This document shows positions 1-7,627 of a DNA stretch of 64,000 nucleotides, in pieces. Below the pieces are notes generated by a model. The model worked only from the letters and a program-made list of their open reading frames with translations, searched no databases and was not told the origin of the DNA. Position 1 is the stretch's first letter. Each line of letters opens with the position of its first letter. This stretch comes from Sphingobium sp. AS12 (GTDB lineage Bacteria > Pseudomonadota > Alphaproteobacteria > Sphingomonadales > Sphingomonadaceae). The translations under genes were made by a program, and so were the position numbers. The stretch is from positions 1 to 64,000 of the forward strand of contig NZ_JAHRGM010000085.1 of NCBI RefSeq assembly GCF_019097845.1, given 5' to 3'.

Positions 1-111
1 TTTTTCTGCAGCCTCAAAACATTCCGCCGGATCGCTACCCGGTACGAAAAAACTGACGAGAGCTACCGCGCTATGATCAATCTCGCGGCCTTGAAAATCG
101 CTATGCGCTAA
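1..111 (+). mobile_element. IS5-type transposase, C-terminal fragment cut by the window edge
   Basis: The frame open from base 1 to the TAA at 109-111 reads as the last 36 residues of an IS5-family transposase; the string FRRIATRYEKT followed by a hydrophobic helix is the usual end of these DDE enzymes. The stop shares one base with the ATG of the hsdS frame. The bases just after it (111-123, ATGTCCACAGGCC) look like the right terminal inverted repeat of the element, followed by TTAG at 124-127, which fits the YTAR target preference known for IS5 relatives. The upstream part of the element lies outside the window, so the left end could not be compared. Confidence 0.65.
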
Positions 112-1688
112 TGTCCACAGGCCTTAGAAGTCTCGAAGAAGTCCGCATTAAACTAAAGCAGGATGCTGAAACCGCAGTAAGGATGAGGTGGAAGTCCACC
201 GAACCGGTAGAGCAAGGCGAAGTGGGCAAGGATTTGCCCCGAGGATGGGTTGCCGCACGGATCAACGATACGGGTCTGTATATCAATGGCTTGGCTTTCA
301 AACCTGCGGATTGGAAGAACACAGGTATCCCGATCATCCGTATTCAGAACCTTACTGACACAACTAAAGAGTTCAACTACGCGTCTGGAAGTTATCCGGA
401 CGAAGTCATTGTCCGCAATGGCGATATTTTGGTTTCATGGTCAGCTACGTTGGATGCTTTCCTGTGGAACCGTGGCGAAGGCGTGCTCAACCAACACATC
501 TTTCGTACCATTCCCGCCGAGGGGCTAACCCACAAAGCCTTTCTTCTAATCCTACTGCGCAATGCAATTCGTGAAATGGGAGAAAGTGAGCATGCTCACG
601 GCTTGGTGATGACGCATATCAATCGTGGGCCATTTCTGAACCATATTGTATTGATACCTCCTCTCATCGAGCAGCAGCGGATCGTCGACAAATTTAACGA
701 ATTGATGTCGCTGTGCGATCAGCTTGAGTTGGCGCGGATAGATCGCGAGGCCGCCCGCGACACATTCGCATTGTCCACTGTATCTCGCCTCAATACCCCC
801 GACCCTGAAACCTTCGCGGCTGATGTTCGATTCGCTCTAGCCAACCTCACCCCACTGACGACCCGTGCCGATCAAATCAAGCACCTGCGCGAAACCATCC
901 TAAACCTCGCTGTGCGCGGCATGCTGGTGAAGCAGAGCCCGAGCGAGGAGCCAGCCGGGGAGCTCATTAAAAAAATCAGCCAAGCAAAGCACAAGTTACT
1001 TGCAACGAAAAAATTAAAATCCAACACGCCGATAACAAATTCTATTTCAATTCGAACAGAGACGAATTTGCCGGATAATTGGCAATGGTCATCATGCAAC
1101 GAGTTGTTTTTCATAACCAAACTTGCTGGATTTGAATATACTAAGTATTTCGATTTAAAAGATTATGGAGATGTTCCTGTCATCCGCGCACAAAATGTGC
1201 GGCCATGGAATATTGAGGAAAAAAATCTTAAATATTTACCGATTAAATCCTCAAAAATTCTTGAAAGAAGTTCTGTTACGAAGCCTTGCTTGCTCATCAC
1301 ATTCATTGGCGCGGGGATTGGGGATGTGGCGTTAATCAACCCAAATAGGCGTTGGCACCTTGCACCAAATGTTGCCAAAGCCGAGCTATTCGAAGGCTGC
1401 GACAGCCTAATGAACTTAAAGTATTTGGTGTTATTCTTTAATTCGCCAGTTGGTCGTGCTGAAATATTTAAACACGTTAAAACAACTGCTCAGCCAAGCC
1501 TATCGATGGGCACATTACGAGATATTGATGTAGCCGTCCCACCTCTGGCTGAACAAAGCCGCATCGTCGCAAAGGTCGGTGAACTGATGGCGCTTTGCGA
1601 TCAACTCGAAGCCAGCATCACAAAGGGCGAACAATCCCGCTCCCGATTGCTGGAAGCCGTGCTGCACAATGCGCTGGAGCCAGCCTAA
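111..1688 (+). CDS. hsdS: Type I restriction-modification specificity subunit HsdS, 5' end probably replaced by an IS
   Basis: HsdS chooses the DNA target of a type I restriction-modification complex. Two target-recognition domains are visible: the first at about residues 40-190, the second at about 300-490. Each is followed by a conserved spacer helix, with matching motifs PPLIEQQRIVDKFNELMSLC (about 184-203) and PPLAEQSRIVAKVGELMALC. The start is doubtful: the ATG at 111 lies in the predicted terminal repeat of the IS5-type element, so the first residues are probably IS-derived and an N-terminal helical segment is likely missing. No hsdM or hsdR is present in the window; they may lie upstream of the IS. 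The second recognition domain (about 960-1500) is clearly more AT-rich than the rest, as expected for an exchanged module. Activity is uncertain. Confidence 0.85.
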   Translation: MSTGLRSLEEVRIKLKQDAETAVRMRWKSTEPVEQGEVGKDLPRGWVAARINDTGLYINGLAFKPADWKNTGIPIIRIQNLTDTTKEFNYASGSYPDEVIVRNGDILVSWSATLDAFLWNRGEGVLNQHIFRTIPAEGLTHKAFLLILLRNAIREMGESEHAHGLVMTHINRGPFLNHIVLIPPLIEQQRIVDKFNELMSLCDQLELARIDREAARDTFALSTVSRLNTPDPETFAADVRFALANLTPLTTRADQIKHLRETILNLAVRGMLVKQSPSEEPAGELIKKISQAKHKLLATKKLKSNTPITNSISIRTETNLPDNWQWSSCNELFFITKLAGFEYTKYFDLKDYGDVPVIRAQNVRPWNIEEKNLKYLPIKSSKILERSSVTKPCLLITFIGAGIGDVALINPNRRWHLAPNVAKAELFEGCDSLMNLKYLVLFFNSPVGRAEIFKHVKTTAQPSLSMGTLRDIDVAVPPLAEQSRIVAKVGELMALCDQLEASITKGEQSRSRLLEAVLHNALEPA

Positions 1689-1839
1689 GCATGTTAGCGC
1701 GTCGGCCGCGCATTCGCGATACGTCAATGATTGCGTTGCGAGCGTCACGAGTGCATATCTTGATTTATGGCCTGTCTGGCTGCGCTCCGGGCGGGGCTGG
1801 CCCGTAGCGGGTTAGAGCGGGGCGTTGCCGGGCGCTGGA

Positions 1840-3240
1840 TTAGCGCCGCGCGCCCAACGAGCCTGTGCCAGGCAGTTTGGCCGCAAGATATTTCAGGACG
1901 CCAGCGAGAATAGCTGCTTCATCAGCGTTGCCCTGATCCAAGCGCGCCAGAGCTTCGGTGTGAGCGGCGGCGATCGTGGTCCACGCCGTTCGTTCATATC
2001 CTTCGCCGGTCATGCGACGCGCCATTTTTACGGCGAACCTCGTATGAATGTCTGACGACAGCAGGTCAGGCCGATGCTCATAAATCAGTCGGCGACCCAA
2101 CGCGACCAATCGAACATCGCCAAACCCATCGACTATCGCTGGGCGATCTTCCCAAGCGGCACGATGGAACGCAGCCATCCGGCCTTCATCGGCGCGCCCG
2201 ACAAAACCAGAATAGATTTGCTCTTCGACAAATTCCGATGCGGGCCATTTCGGCTTGGCGGACAGGCGAATTAACCGCGCACAGAACTCCGTATCGGCCT
2301 GTATCCGATATGCGCGTTCCAGCAGGTCGCCCGCCGCCACGCCATCGAAACGGCCATATTCGGACAAGGATTGCAGGGTGGGCGTTGCGTTCGTGCGAAT
2401 GCGCCGGACAGGCTTCGGCGAGCGAGCAAGCCGGGCGGCGAGTGCTTCGTCGGACATGGCGCGAAGTTGGTCGATGTCGATGGCAAGGTTCAGGGCAAGC
2501 ACGGTGCCCGCGTTGTCGGGCTCGTGGCCGATCTTGGTCAGCGCGAATTGGTAGGGGAGGTTATAGAAGCTTTCGGTGAGGATGAAGCACGGCTCCGCAT
2601 CCAGAAAAGCTGCCGCCGATGCCTTCTCCGACAGGCGCACAGCATCTGCCCAAAGGCCCGGCGCTTTGTCCCGGATAATACGGCACACATGGATGGTGGC
2701 TTCAACATCGGCCAACGCATCATGGGCATTCGAATGGTCGAAGCCGTTTGCCGGGGCCAGCCGATCCAGCTTGAACGTCGGCTTTCCCTTGTCGCCGATC
2801 GGCACAATGATAGCGTTCGGCACCAAGACCGATGCGGCTTGCGCGATCTTCAAAATATCGATCCGGCTGTTGCCGCCCGTATTGGTCAGATAGGGAGAAT
2901 GTAGCGACTGGTATAGCGCCTGTCGCAGTAGATGCTCGTCAAACCCAAGGGTATTCCAGCCGGTGAAGATGCTCGGCGACCATGCCGCCATCTTCGCGCG
3001 GATTTCGCATATCATTTCGTAATGGCTGGGAAGCACGGGGTTGGTAATCTGCTCGATGCTCATCCGCGTCACACACAGCGCGCCGGGGGACGGGACGATA
3101 TGCGGCATCAGGCGGCATCGGATTTCGAAGCTATCAAGTTCGTTCAGATCATCGTCCGTGCGGATGGCGGCGAACTGGAGGATTTGATCGAAGCTGGTGT
3201 GCGTGCCGGTCGTTTCCGTATCGTAGAAAACAAAGCCCAT
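1840..3240 (-). CDS. sbcB: Exodeoxyribonuclease I (3'-5' ssDNA exonuclease)
   Basis: This is a DnaQ-fold exonuclease that degrades single-stranded DNA from the 3' end in repair and recombination. The DEDDh catalytic set is visible: D7 and E9 in DTETTG, D101 in NTLGFDEHLLR, and H173/D178 in HDALADVEAT. The length of 466 residues matches the SbcB family, whose C-terminal part forms the SH3-like and helical domains that enclose the strand. Start is the ATG at 3240. A small repeat protein lies 17 bases upstream on the same strand, so the two are probably cotranscribed. It sits between hsdS and a serine recombinase and may be cargo of an accessory segment rather than core chromosome. Confidence 0.9.
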   Translation of the reverse strand: MGFVFYDTETTGTHTSFDQILQFAAIRTDDDLNELDSFEIRCRLMPHIVPSPGALCVTRMSIEQITNPVLPSHYEMICEIRAKMAAWSPSIFTGWNTLGFDEHLLRQALYQSLHSPYLTNTGGNSRIDILKIAQAASVLVPNAIIVPIGDKGKPTFKLDRLAPANGFDHSNAHDALADVEATIHVCRIIRDKAPGLWADAVRLSEKASAAAFLDAEPCFILTESFYNLPYQFALTKIGHEPDNAGTVLALNLAIDIDQLRAMSDEALAARLARSPKPVRRIRTNATPTLQSLSEYGRFDGVAAGDLLERAYRIQADTEFCARLIRLSAKPKWPASEFVEEQIYSGFVGRADEGRMAAFHRAAWEDRPAIVDGFGDVRLVALGRRLIYEHRPDLLSSDIHTRFAVKMARRMTGEGYERTAWTTIAAAHTEALARLDQGNADEAAILAGVLKYLAAKLPGTGSLGARR

Positions 3241-3257
3241 CCGTTCTCCGGTCAGTT

Positions 3258-3455
3258 TCAGGTCGCTGACGATATTAGCGCCGCCAGTAAATCGCCATGG
3301 CCGACGAGCCTGCCGTCCTGATCGCGCGTTTCGTTTCGCACTATATCATACCAGCCCACCATCCTGCCGTTTTGATCGCGACCAGTGGTTCTTGCCCCGG
3401 CGCGGTCAGACCAGCCCAACAATCGCCCGTCTCTATCCTTGAAAACCTGCCGCAT
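3258..3455 (-). CDS. Small protein with three DxxGRLVGW-type repeats
   Basis: A 65-residue protein made almost wholly of three copies of a short motif: DRDGRLLGWSD, DQNGRMVGWYD and DQDGRLVGHGD, spaced by about 20 residues. No signal peptide or membrane segment is seen. Similar short D-G-R-x-x-G repeat proteins occur in Alphaproteobacteria, often without an assigned function. The regular repeat, which would not survive by chance, and the tight spacing to the exonuclease gene support it as a real gene. The function is unknown; a small beta-hairpin repeat fold is an inference. Confidence 0.65.
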   Translation of the reverse strand: MRQVFKDRDGRLLGWSDRAGARTTGRDQNGRMVGWYDIVRNETRDQDGRLVGHGDLLAALISSAT

Positions 3456-3671
3456 CGTCGTGCCTCCTGCTGTGAGGCTATTCGATCAAGCGCCGATGGT
3501 GGGTCGCGTCAACCTGTTCCATTCGCCAATTTCCGGCCAGCAAATGATTTGCCCCCTAATAGGGTCACGAGCGCCCGACCTACTAGAAGCTAGCACATGG
3601 ATAGCCCACGGCGCGCGCGGCCCCTCAGTGACGCACGCAAGGGCAATGACAGTGCCCCGACCCGACGGGTG

Positions 3672-5297
3672 CTAAGTGACGGTGCGCGCTTCCCATTGAT
3701 CCAGCATCACGCGATAACCGATGTCGGTTCCAATTGTGGCGGTCAGTGTCTGTGATCGGCCTTCGGGATCGAGCAGCATGGCCTTGGCGTCAGCCTCGGC
3801 AATTTTATTTCCATGCTTGTCCAGCTTGATAGCCGCAATGCCGCCAAGGAGAATGACTGTTGCTTCCATATTGGTCGGATCCATGACGATTGAACTGACC
3901 AAGGCCCGAAGCAACTGGTTCATGTGCGATCGACTGTCATCATCGTTCATCCGCCCACGCAGTTCGGCGGCGCGCTTCATCAATTCCGTGGGCGCTGGCC
4001 GATTGACCTCCTCCTTCTCCTTCCGGCGTAATCGGGCAAGTTCCTCCTGCCCGACAGCAATTTCGCGTTCGAGTGATAGGATGCCCCGCTCCATTGCGGC
4101 GCTGCCGGTTCGCGAGAAGCTATCTACCAGTTTCCCCAAGCGGCCTACACGCTCCTGTAAAGAAAGCTCAAGGCTGGTGATGACGCCCGCCTGGCTCTCC
4201 AGTCCCGCCGTTTCCGGCAACGCTATATAAAGCACATGGTCCAGCACACCCCGTTCAAGGTTTGGATAATGATAGGTGGTGCGTGCATGGCAGCCAGAAT
4301 TTTGATGTCGATTTCGACAAAGAAGCCTTCGGGCGCTTTTCGTATTGGTGCCCAGAAACAGCGGGCCAAAGCAGGCACCGCACACGGCCACTCCAGCCAG
4401 AATATTGATCCGCCGGTTTCGTGAACTTGGGCTTGCGCTGGCACGACGCCCCAACGCTGCCTGTGCGGCCTGCCATGTGGGTTCATCGATTATGGCGGGG
4501 TAACACTTCGTCCAATCCCCCACCGGCACGCGCTTTCCACTCTCATCCTTCGTCTGTGGTAAATATTCGCCCAGCACATTTCTAGCCTTGATAAGCTGGC
4601 TGATATTGGGTGCGGCCCAGCTTCCCGCCGTCCAGCGCGACTTGGGATCGGCATTCAATCGGCGGGCGATCCCCATCAGTGACACGCCTTCGATACACCA
4701 TCGAAATATTGACTTGATCCAATCGGCACGCGCGTCGATTACACTGTATCTGCCATCAACAACTTTCATCCATCCCGGCATAATCCGTGGATCAGCATCC
4801 CCCTCCTTCGTCGCACCACGCTCCCGCGTTGCTTCCCATGCGCTCTTGATCCGCTTGCTCTTCTTATCGCTTTCGTCAAATGCCAGACCTGCCCGGATAA
4901 ACGCTTCCAATAGGTCGGTCCAACTTGACCGAACGCTTTCGTTATCCCACTTGCGGCCAGTTGACGTTTCGAAGATTGTGACACCCGCCCCGGTGAGGCT
5001 GGTTATCAAATTGAGTGTTTGGAGCGGCTGTTGACGACTGAGGCGATCCAATTGTTCGACCAGCAGCACCCACCCATCGAGGGTGCCGAGCCGTGACCGC
5101 TCTTCGATCTCAGCAAGTTTACCGCCTACGTCGCGATTGCGCCCATGATAGGCTGATCTGCCATCTTCGATTAAAGTTTCTCGGATACTCCATCCACGAA
5201 GTTTCGCTGCCTTTTCGCCGAGAAGGAGTTGTCGCCGATGGCTGTCACCCTTATTTTGCTCTTGGCTCGACCAGCGAATATATAGGAGCGCGTCCAC
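3672..5297 (-). CDS. Large serine recombinase (site-specific integrase/resolvase family)
   Basis: This 541-residue enzyme has the layout of large serine recombinases: an N-terminal resolvase domain (about 1-150) with catalytic Ser10 in YIRWSSQEQ and the arginine motif EQLDRLSRQ near residue 85, a recombinase DNA-binding domain (about 160-270), a zinc ribbon (CGAC followed by two further Cys, about 310-345) and a C-terminal coiled coil (about 370-450). Such enzymes move integrative islands or prophages by att-site recombination without a host-specific cofactor. No directionality factor was recognised, and no phage structural genes are near. Its position beside hsdS, an IS end and sbcB suggests it belongs to an integrated accessory segment whose other end is outside the window. 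Confidence 0.88.
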   Translation of the reverse strand: MDALLYIRWSSQEQNKGDSHRRQLLLGEKAAKLRGWSIRETLIEDGRSAYHGRNRDVGGKLAEIEERSRLGTLDGWVLLVEQLDRLSRQQPLQTLNLITSLTGAGVTIFETSTGRKWDNESVRSSWTDLLEAFIRAGLAFDESDKKSKRIKSAWEATRERGATKEGDADPRIMPGWMKVVDGRYSVIDARADWIKSIFRWCIEGVSLMGIARRLNADPKSRWTAGSWAAPNISQLIKARNVLGEYLPQTKDESGKRVPVGDWTKCYPAIIDEPTWQAAQAALGRRASASPSSRNRRINILAGVAVCGACFGPLFLGTNTKSARRLLCRNRHQNSGCHARTTYHYPNLERGVLDHVLYIALPETAGLESQAGVITSLELSLQERVGRLGKLVDSFSRTGSAAMERGILSLEREIAVGQEELARLRRKEKEEVNRPAPTELMKRAAELRGRMNDDDSRSHMNQLLRALVSSIVMDPTNMEATVILLGGIAAIKLDKHGNKIAEADAKAMLLDPEGRSQTLTATIGTDIGYRVMLDQWEARTVT

Positions 5298-5387
5298 CGA
5301 AAAGTCCTTCCTTTTCAGCGAGTGCTATCGTTAAAACCTTAACGCAATGCTCTAATGGCACTGGCACCATTATAACACAGATGTTCT

Positions 5388-5621
5388 ATGACCATGCCCG
5401 CTACACTGCCCCACGCCCGTTACATCGTCCTGGCCCATGAGGGCGTGTGGAAGATCAATCTGAACAACAGCTATTATGGCCCGTTCGACACCCAGGCGGC
5501 AGCGGTCGAGAGCGCAACGGATACGGCGCGCAAGGCCAGCGAAGGCGGCTATCCCGCGTCCGTCCTGTTGATGAAGGACGCCACGAATTTCGAGACTGTG
5601 TGGAGCAGCGTGCAAGATTGA
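5388..5621 (+). CDS. DUF2188-like small protein
   Basis: A 77-residue soluble protein. The pattern of a short strand, W-K-I-N-L, Y-Y-G-P-F followed by an alanine-rich helix and a second hydrophobic strand matches the DUF2188 family, small alpha/beta proteins that are widespread and have no established biochemical role. There are two close ATG codons (5388 and 5394) and no strong ribosome-binding site, so the exact start is uncertain. It is transcribed away from the serine recombinase and lies 97 bases before a response-regulator gene on the same strand. A hairpin between the two may separate their transcription. Confidence 0.7.
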   Translation: MTMPATLPHARYIVLAHEGVWKINLNNSYYGPFDTQAAAVESATDTARKASEGGYPASVLLMKDATNFETVWSSVQD

Positions 5622-5628
5622 CCCTGTT

Positions 5629-5648
5629 CTTTGGTCTATCGACCAAGG
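5629..5648 (+). terminator. Hairpin between the DUF2188 gene and the response regulator
   Basis: TTGGTC (5631-5636), loop TATC and GACCAA (5641-5646) form a perfect 6-bp stem that can extend by two more pairs, one of them a G-T wobble. It starts 10 bases after the stop codon. It is not followed by a clean T run, so it may be a weak terminator, an RNA processing site or an operator dyad. Confidence 0.35.
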
Positions 5649-5718
5649 ATTCTTATGCGATCAAGGGAACCGGTCGGCCAACCGGGCATTTCGTTGCTCT
5701 GAACCAAGCAGGCCAAGG

Positions 5719-6153
5719 ATGAGCAAGAAAGTATTGATAGTCGAGGACGAGATTTTCGTCGCTCTGGAAATTGAACAGATTGTCGAGGAGACGGGATTCG
5801 ACGTCAGCGCGATCGCCGCTGACCGCGAGGCTGCGCTGGCCTGCGCGGACTCCTGCGACATTGCGCTGGTTGACCTGAACCTGCGCGATGGGCCGACAGG
5901 GCCGACGATCGGCATGGAATTGGCCAGCCGCTATGGCATCCGCGTCATTTATGTCACCGCCAACCCTTCGCAGATTGGCGCGGCTTCGGTCGCGGCGCTG
6001 GGCGTCATCACCAAGCCGTTTCGCGCGCAGAGCATTTCCGCCGCGCTACAATTGGCGGCGGAGGATGAACCCGAATTGCACGCCGCCGATATTGCGGGCT
6101 TTATTCCTTTCCTGCCGCACGGCTCATCGAGCGGACTGGAATCCAGAGGCTGA
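5719..6153 (+). CDS. Single-domain response regulator (receiver only)
   Basis: A 144-residue CheY-like receiver with no output domain. The acidic pocket (E9, D10, E11 in VEDE), the phosphate acceptor D52 in ALVDLNL, T80 and K99 in ITKPF are all present. About 30 residues after the fold are poorly conserved. It faces an HWE histidine kinase gene on the opposite strand, and the two 3' ends overlap by 53 bases. In Alphaproteobacteria, lone receivers next to HWE kinases often form phosphorelays, so a partnership is likely but inferred. The ATG at 5719 follows an AGGCCAAGGATG context. Confidence 0.88.
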   Translation: MSKKVLIVEDEIFVALEIEQIVEETGFDVSAIAADREAALACADSCDIALVDLNLRDGPTGPTIGMELASRYGIRVIYVTANPSQIGAASVAALGVITKPFRAQSISAALQLAAEDEPELHAADIAGFIPFLPHGSSSGLESRG

Positions 6154-7627
6154 GTTTCAGCCCGTCGGCAGACCAGTCCCGCACGATCCGTCCGCCCAGT
6201 TGCCGTTCTACGCTGAGCGTGATGAGGCGGCTGCCAAAGCCATCGGCGTGGGTCGGCTGAACCACCGGTCCGCCCTGTTCACGCCAATCGATGCGGACGT
6301 CTGGCCCTTCGCGGGTGATATGAAGGGCAATCCTGCCCTCTGGCGTCGATAGCGCGCCATATTTGGCCGCGTTGGTCGCCAGCTCGTGGAACAGCAAGGC
6401 CAACGGCGTCGCCGAGCGATCGTCAATCGCGACATTGTCGCCCGAAAGCGCGATGCGCGAACCATCCTGCGCTTTATAGGGCGCGAAAATCTGTTCCAAT
6501 ATGCCCCAGAGCAGCCCCTGCCCGTGGCCGACCTGCGGCGCGGATTCAGCGCTGTGGGGCCGCACGAAATCATGGGCGCGGCCCAGCGCCAGGATGCGAT
6601 CGCGCAAATCGTCGGCGACATCGCTGATTTCCGGGTGCTGGCGCGCCGACAGGCCGATGAGGCCTGCGATCACCGAAAAGATATTCTTGATCCGGTGGGA
6701 CAGTTCATGCGCGATCATCTCGCGCTCTTCCATCATCAATTTCTGTTCGTGGATTTCGGTGCAGGTGCCGATCCAGCGAAGGATATTGCCAGCCCCGTCG
6801 CGGATCGGCAGGGCGCGGCCCAGCGTCCAGCGATAATCGCCGCTATGGTGGCGCAAGCGATATTCAATCTCATAAGGCTCGCCGGTTTCCAGCGAGTTGC
6901 GCCAGCGGCCCCAGGCGCGCTCCTGATCGTCGGGATGAAACATATCGTTCCATCCCTCGCCATCGGTCGATCCCTCCGGGACGCCGGTATATTCATACCA
7001 GCGCGCATTATAATAGTCATGATAGCCGTCGGGCAGGGTCGACCAGACCATTTGCGGCATAGTGTCGGCCAGCGTGCGGAACATGCGGTCGCTGTCGGCG
7101 ATGGCGGCGGCGTCCTGCCGTTGGCGGGCGATGACATCGCGATCGCGGCGACGGCCCTCCAGTTCTACCATCACTTGCCGCGCCAGCAGGGTCAGCCCCT
7201 GCCGCTGCATCGAGGTCAGGTCGGCACGCGGTTGCGTATCGATGACGCACAGCGCGCCAAGCGGCACACCCGCGCCATCGACCAGCGGCGCGCCGGCGTA
7301 GAAGCGGATATGCGGCGGGCCGGTGACCAGGGGGTTGTCGGCAAAGCGCGGATCGTTGCACGCATCCGGCACGACGAAAATATCGTCCCCCAGCATCGCC
7401 AGCGCGCAGAAGGACACGTCGCGCGGGGTTTCTTCAGCATCAAGGCCCGTGCGGGCAAGGAAGCGCTGGCGCGCCTCTTCGACTATGCTGACAAGGGCAA
7501 TGGGCGCATCACACAGGGTGGAGGCGAAGGCGGTAATCTCGTCCAGATGACGAAAACCGCCGGCATCCAGATCATAGAGCGCCAGAAGCGCCCTGCGATC
7601 CGTTTCCAGACCGATTCCGTCAGCCAT
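6101..7627 (-). CDS. HWE-family sensor histidine kinase with GAF and PAS domains
   Basis: A soluble sensor kinase of about 508 residues. An N-terminal GAF domain (about 10-160, with DAPIALVSIVE and GAPLVDGAGVPLGALCVID) is followed by a PAS domain (about 185-300, MPQMVWSTLPDGYHDYYN then the PAC segment GTCTEIHEQK). The kinase core has the H-box HELSHRIKNIFSVI, the N-box FHELATNAAKYGAL and the W-x-E signature DWREQGGP, which define the HWE family. An upstream in-frame ATG at 7708 lies deep in murA. The ATG at 7627 is preferred because it overlaps the murA stop by eight bases, indicating translational coupling. No membrane segment is present, so it senses an internal signal. The likely partner is the convergent receiver protein. 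Confidence 0.88.
   Translation of the reverse strand: MADGIGLETDRRALLALYDLDAGGFRHLDEITAFASTLCDAPIALVSIVEEARQRFLARTGLDAEETPRDVSFCALAMLGDDIFVVPDACNDPRFADNPLVTGPPHIRFYAGAPLVDGAGVPLGALCVIDTQPRADLTSMQRQGLTLLARQVMVELEGRRRDRDVIARQRQDAAAIADSDRMFRTLADTMPQMVWSTLPDGYHDYYNARWYEYTGVPEGSTDGEGWNDMFHPDDQERAWGRWRNSLETGEPYEIEYRLRHHSGDYRWTLGRALPIRDGAGNILRWIGTCTEIHEQKLMMEEREMIAHELSHRIKNIFSVIAGLIGLSARQHPEISDVADDLRDRILALGRAHDFVRPHSAESAPQVGHGQGLLWGILEQIFAPYKAQDGSRIALSGDNVAIDDRSATPLALLFHELATNAAKYGALSTPEGRIALHITREGPDVRIDWREQGGPVVQPTHADGFGSRLITLSVERQLGGRIVRDWSADGLKLSLWIPVRSMSRAAGKE

Noticed and set aside
5666..5695. GGAAC...CGTT pair resembling an alphaproteobacterial stress (EcfG) promoter before the response regulator
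   Set aside because: The spacing is 21 bases rather than the expected 16-17.
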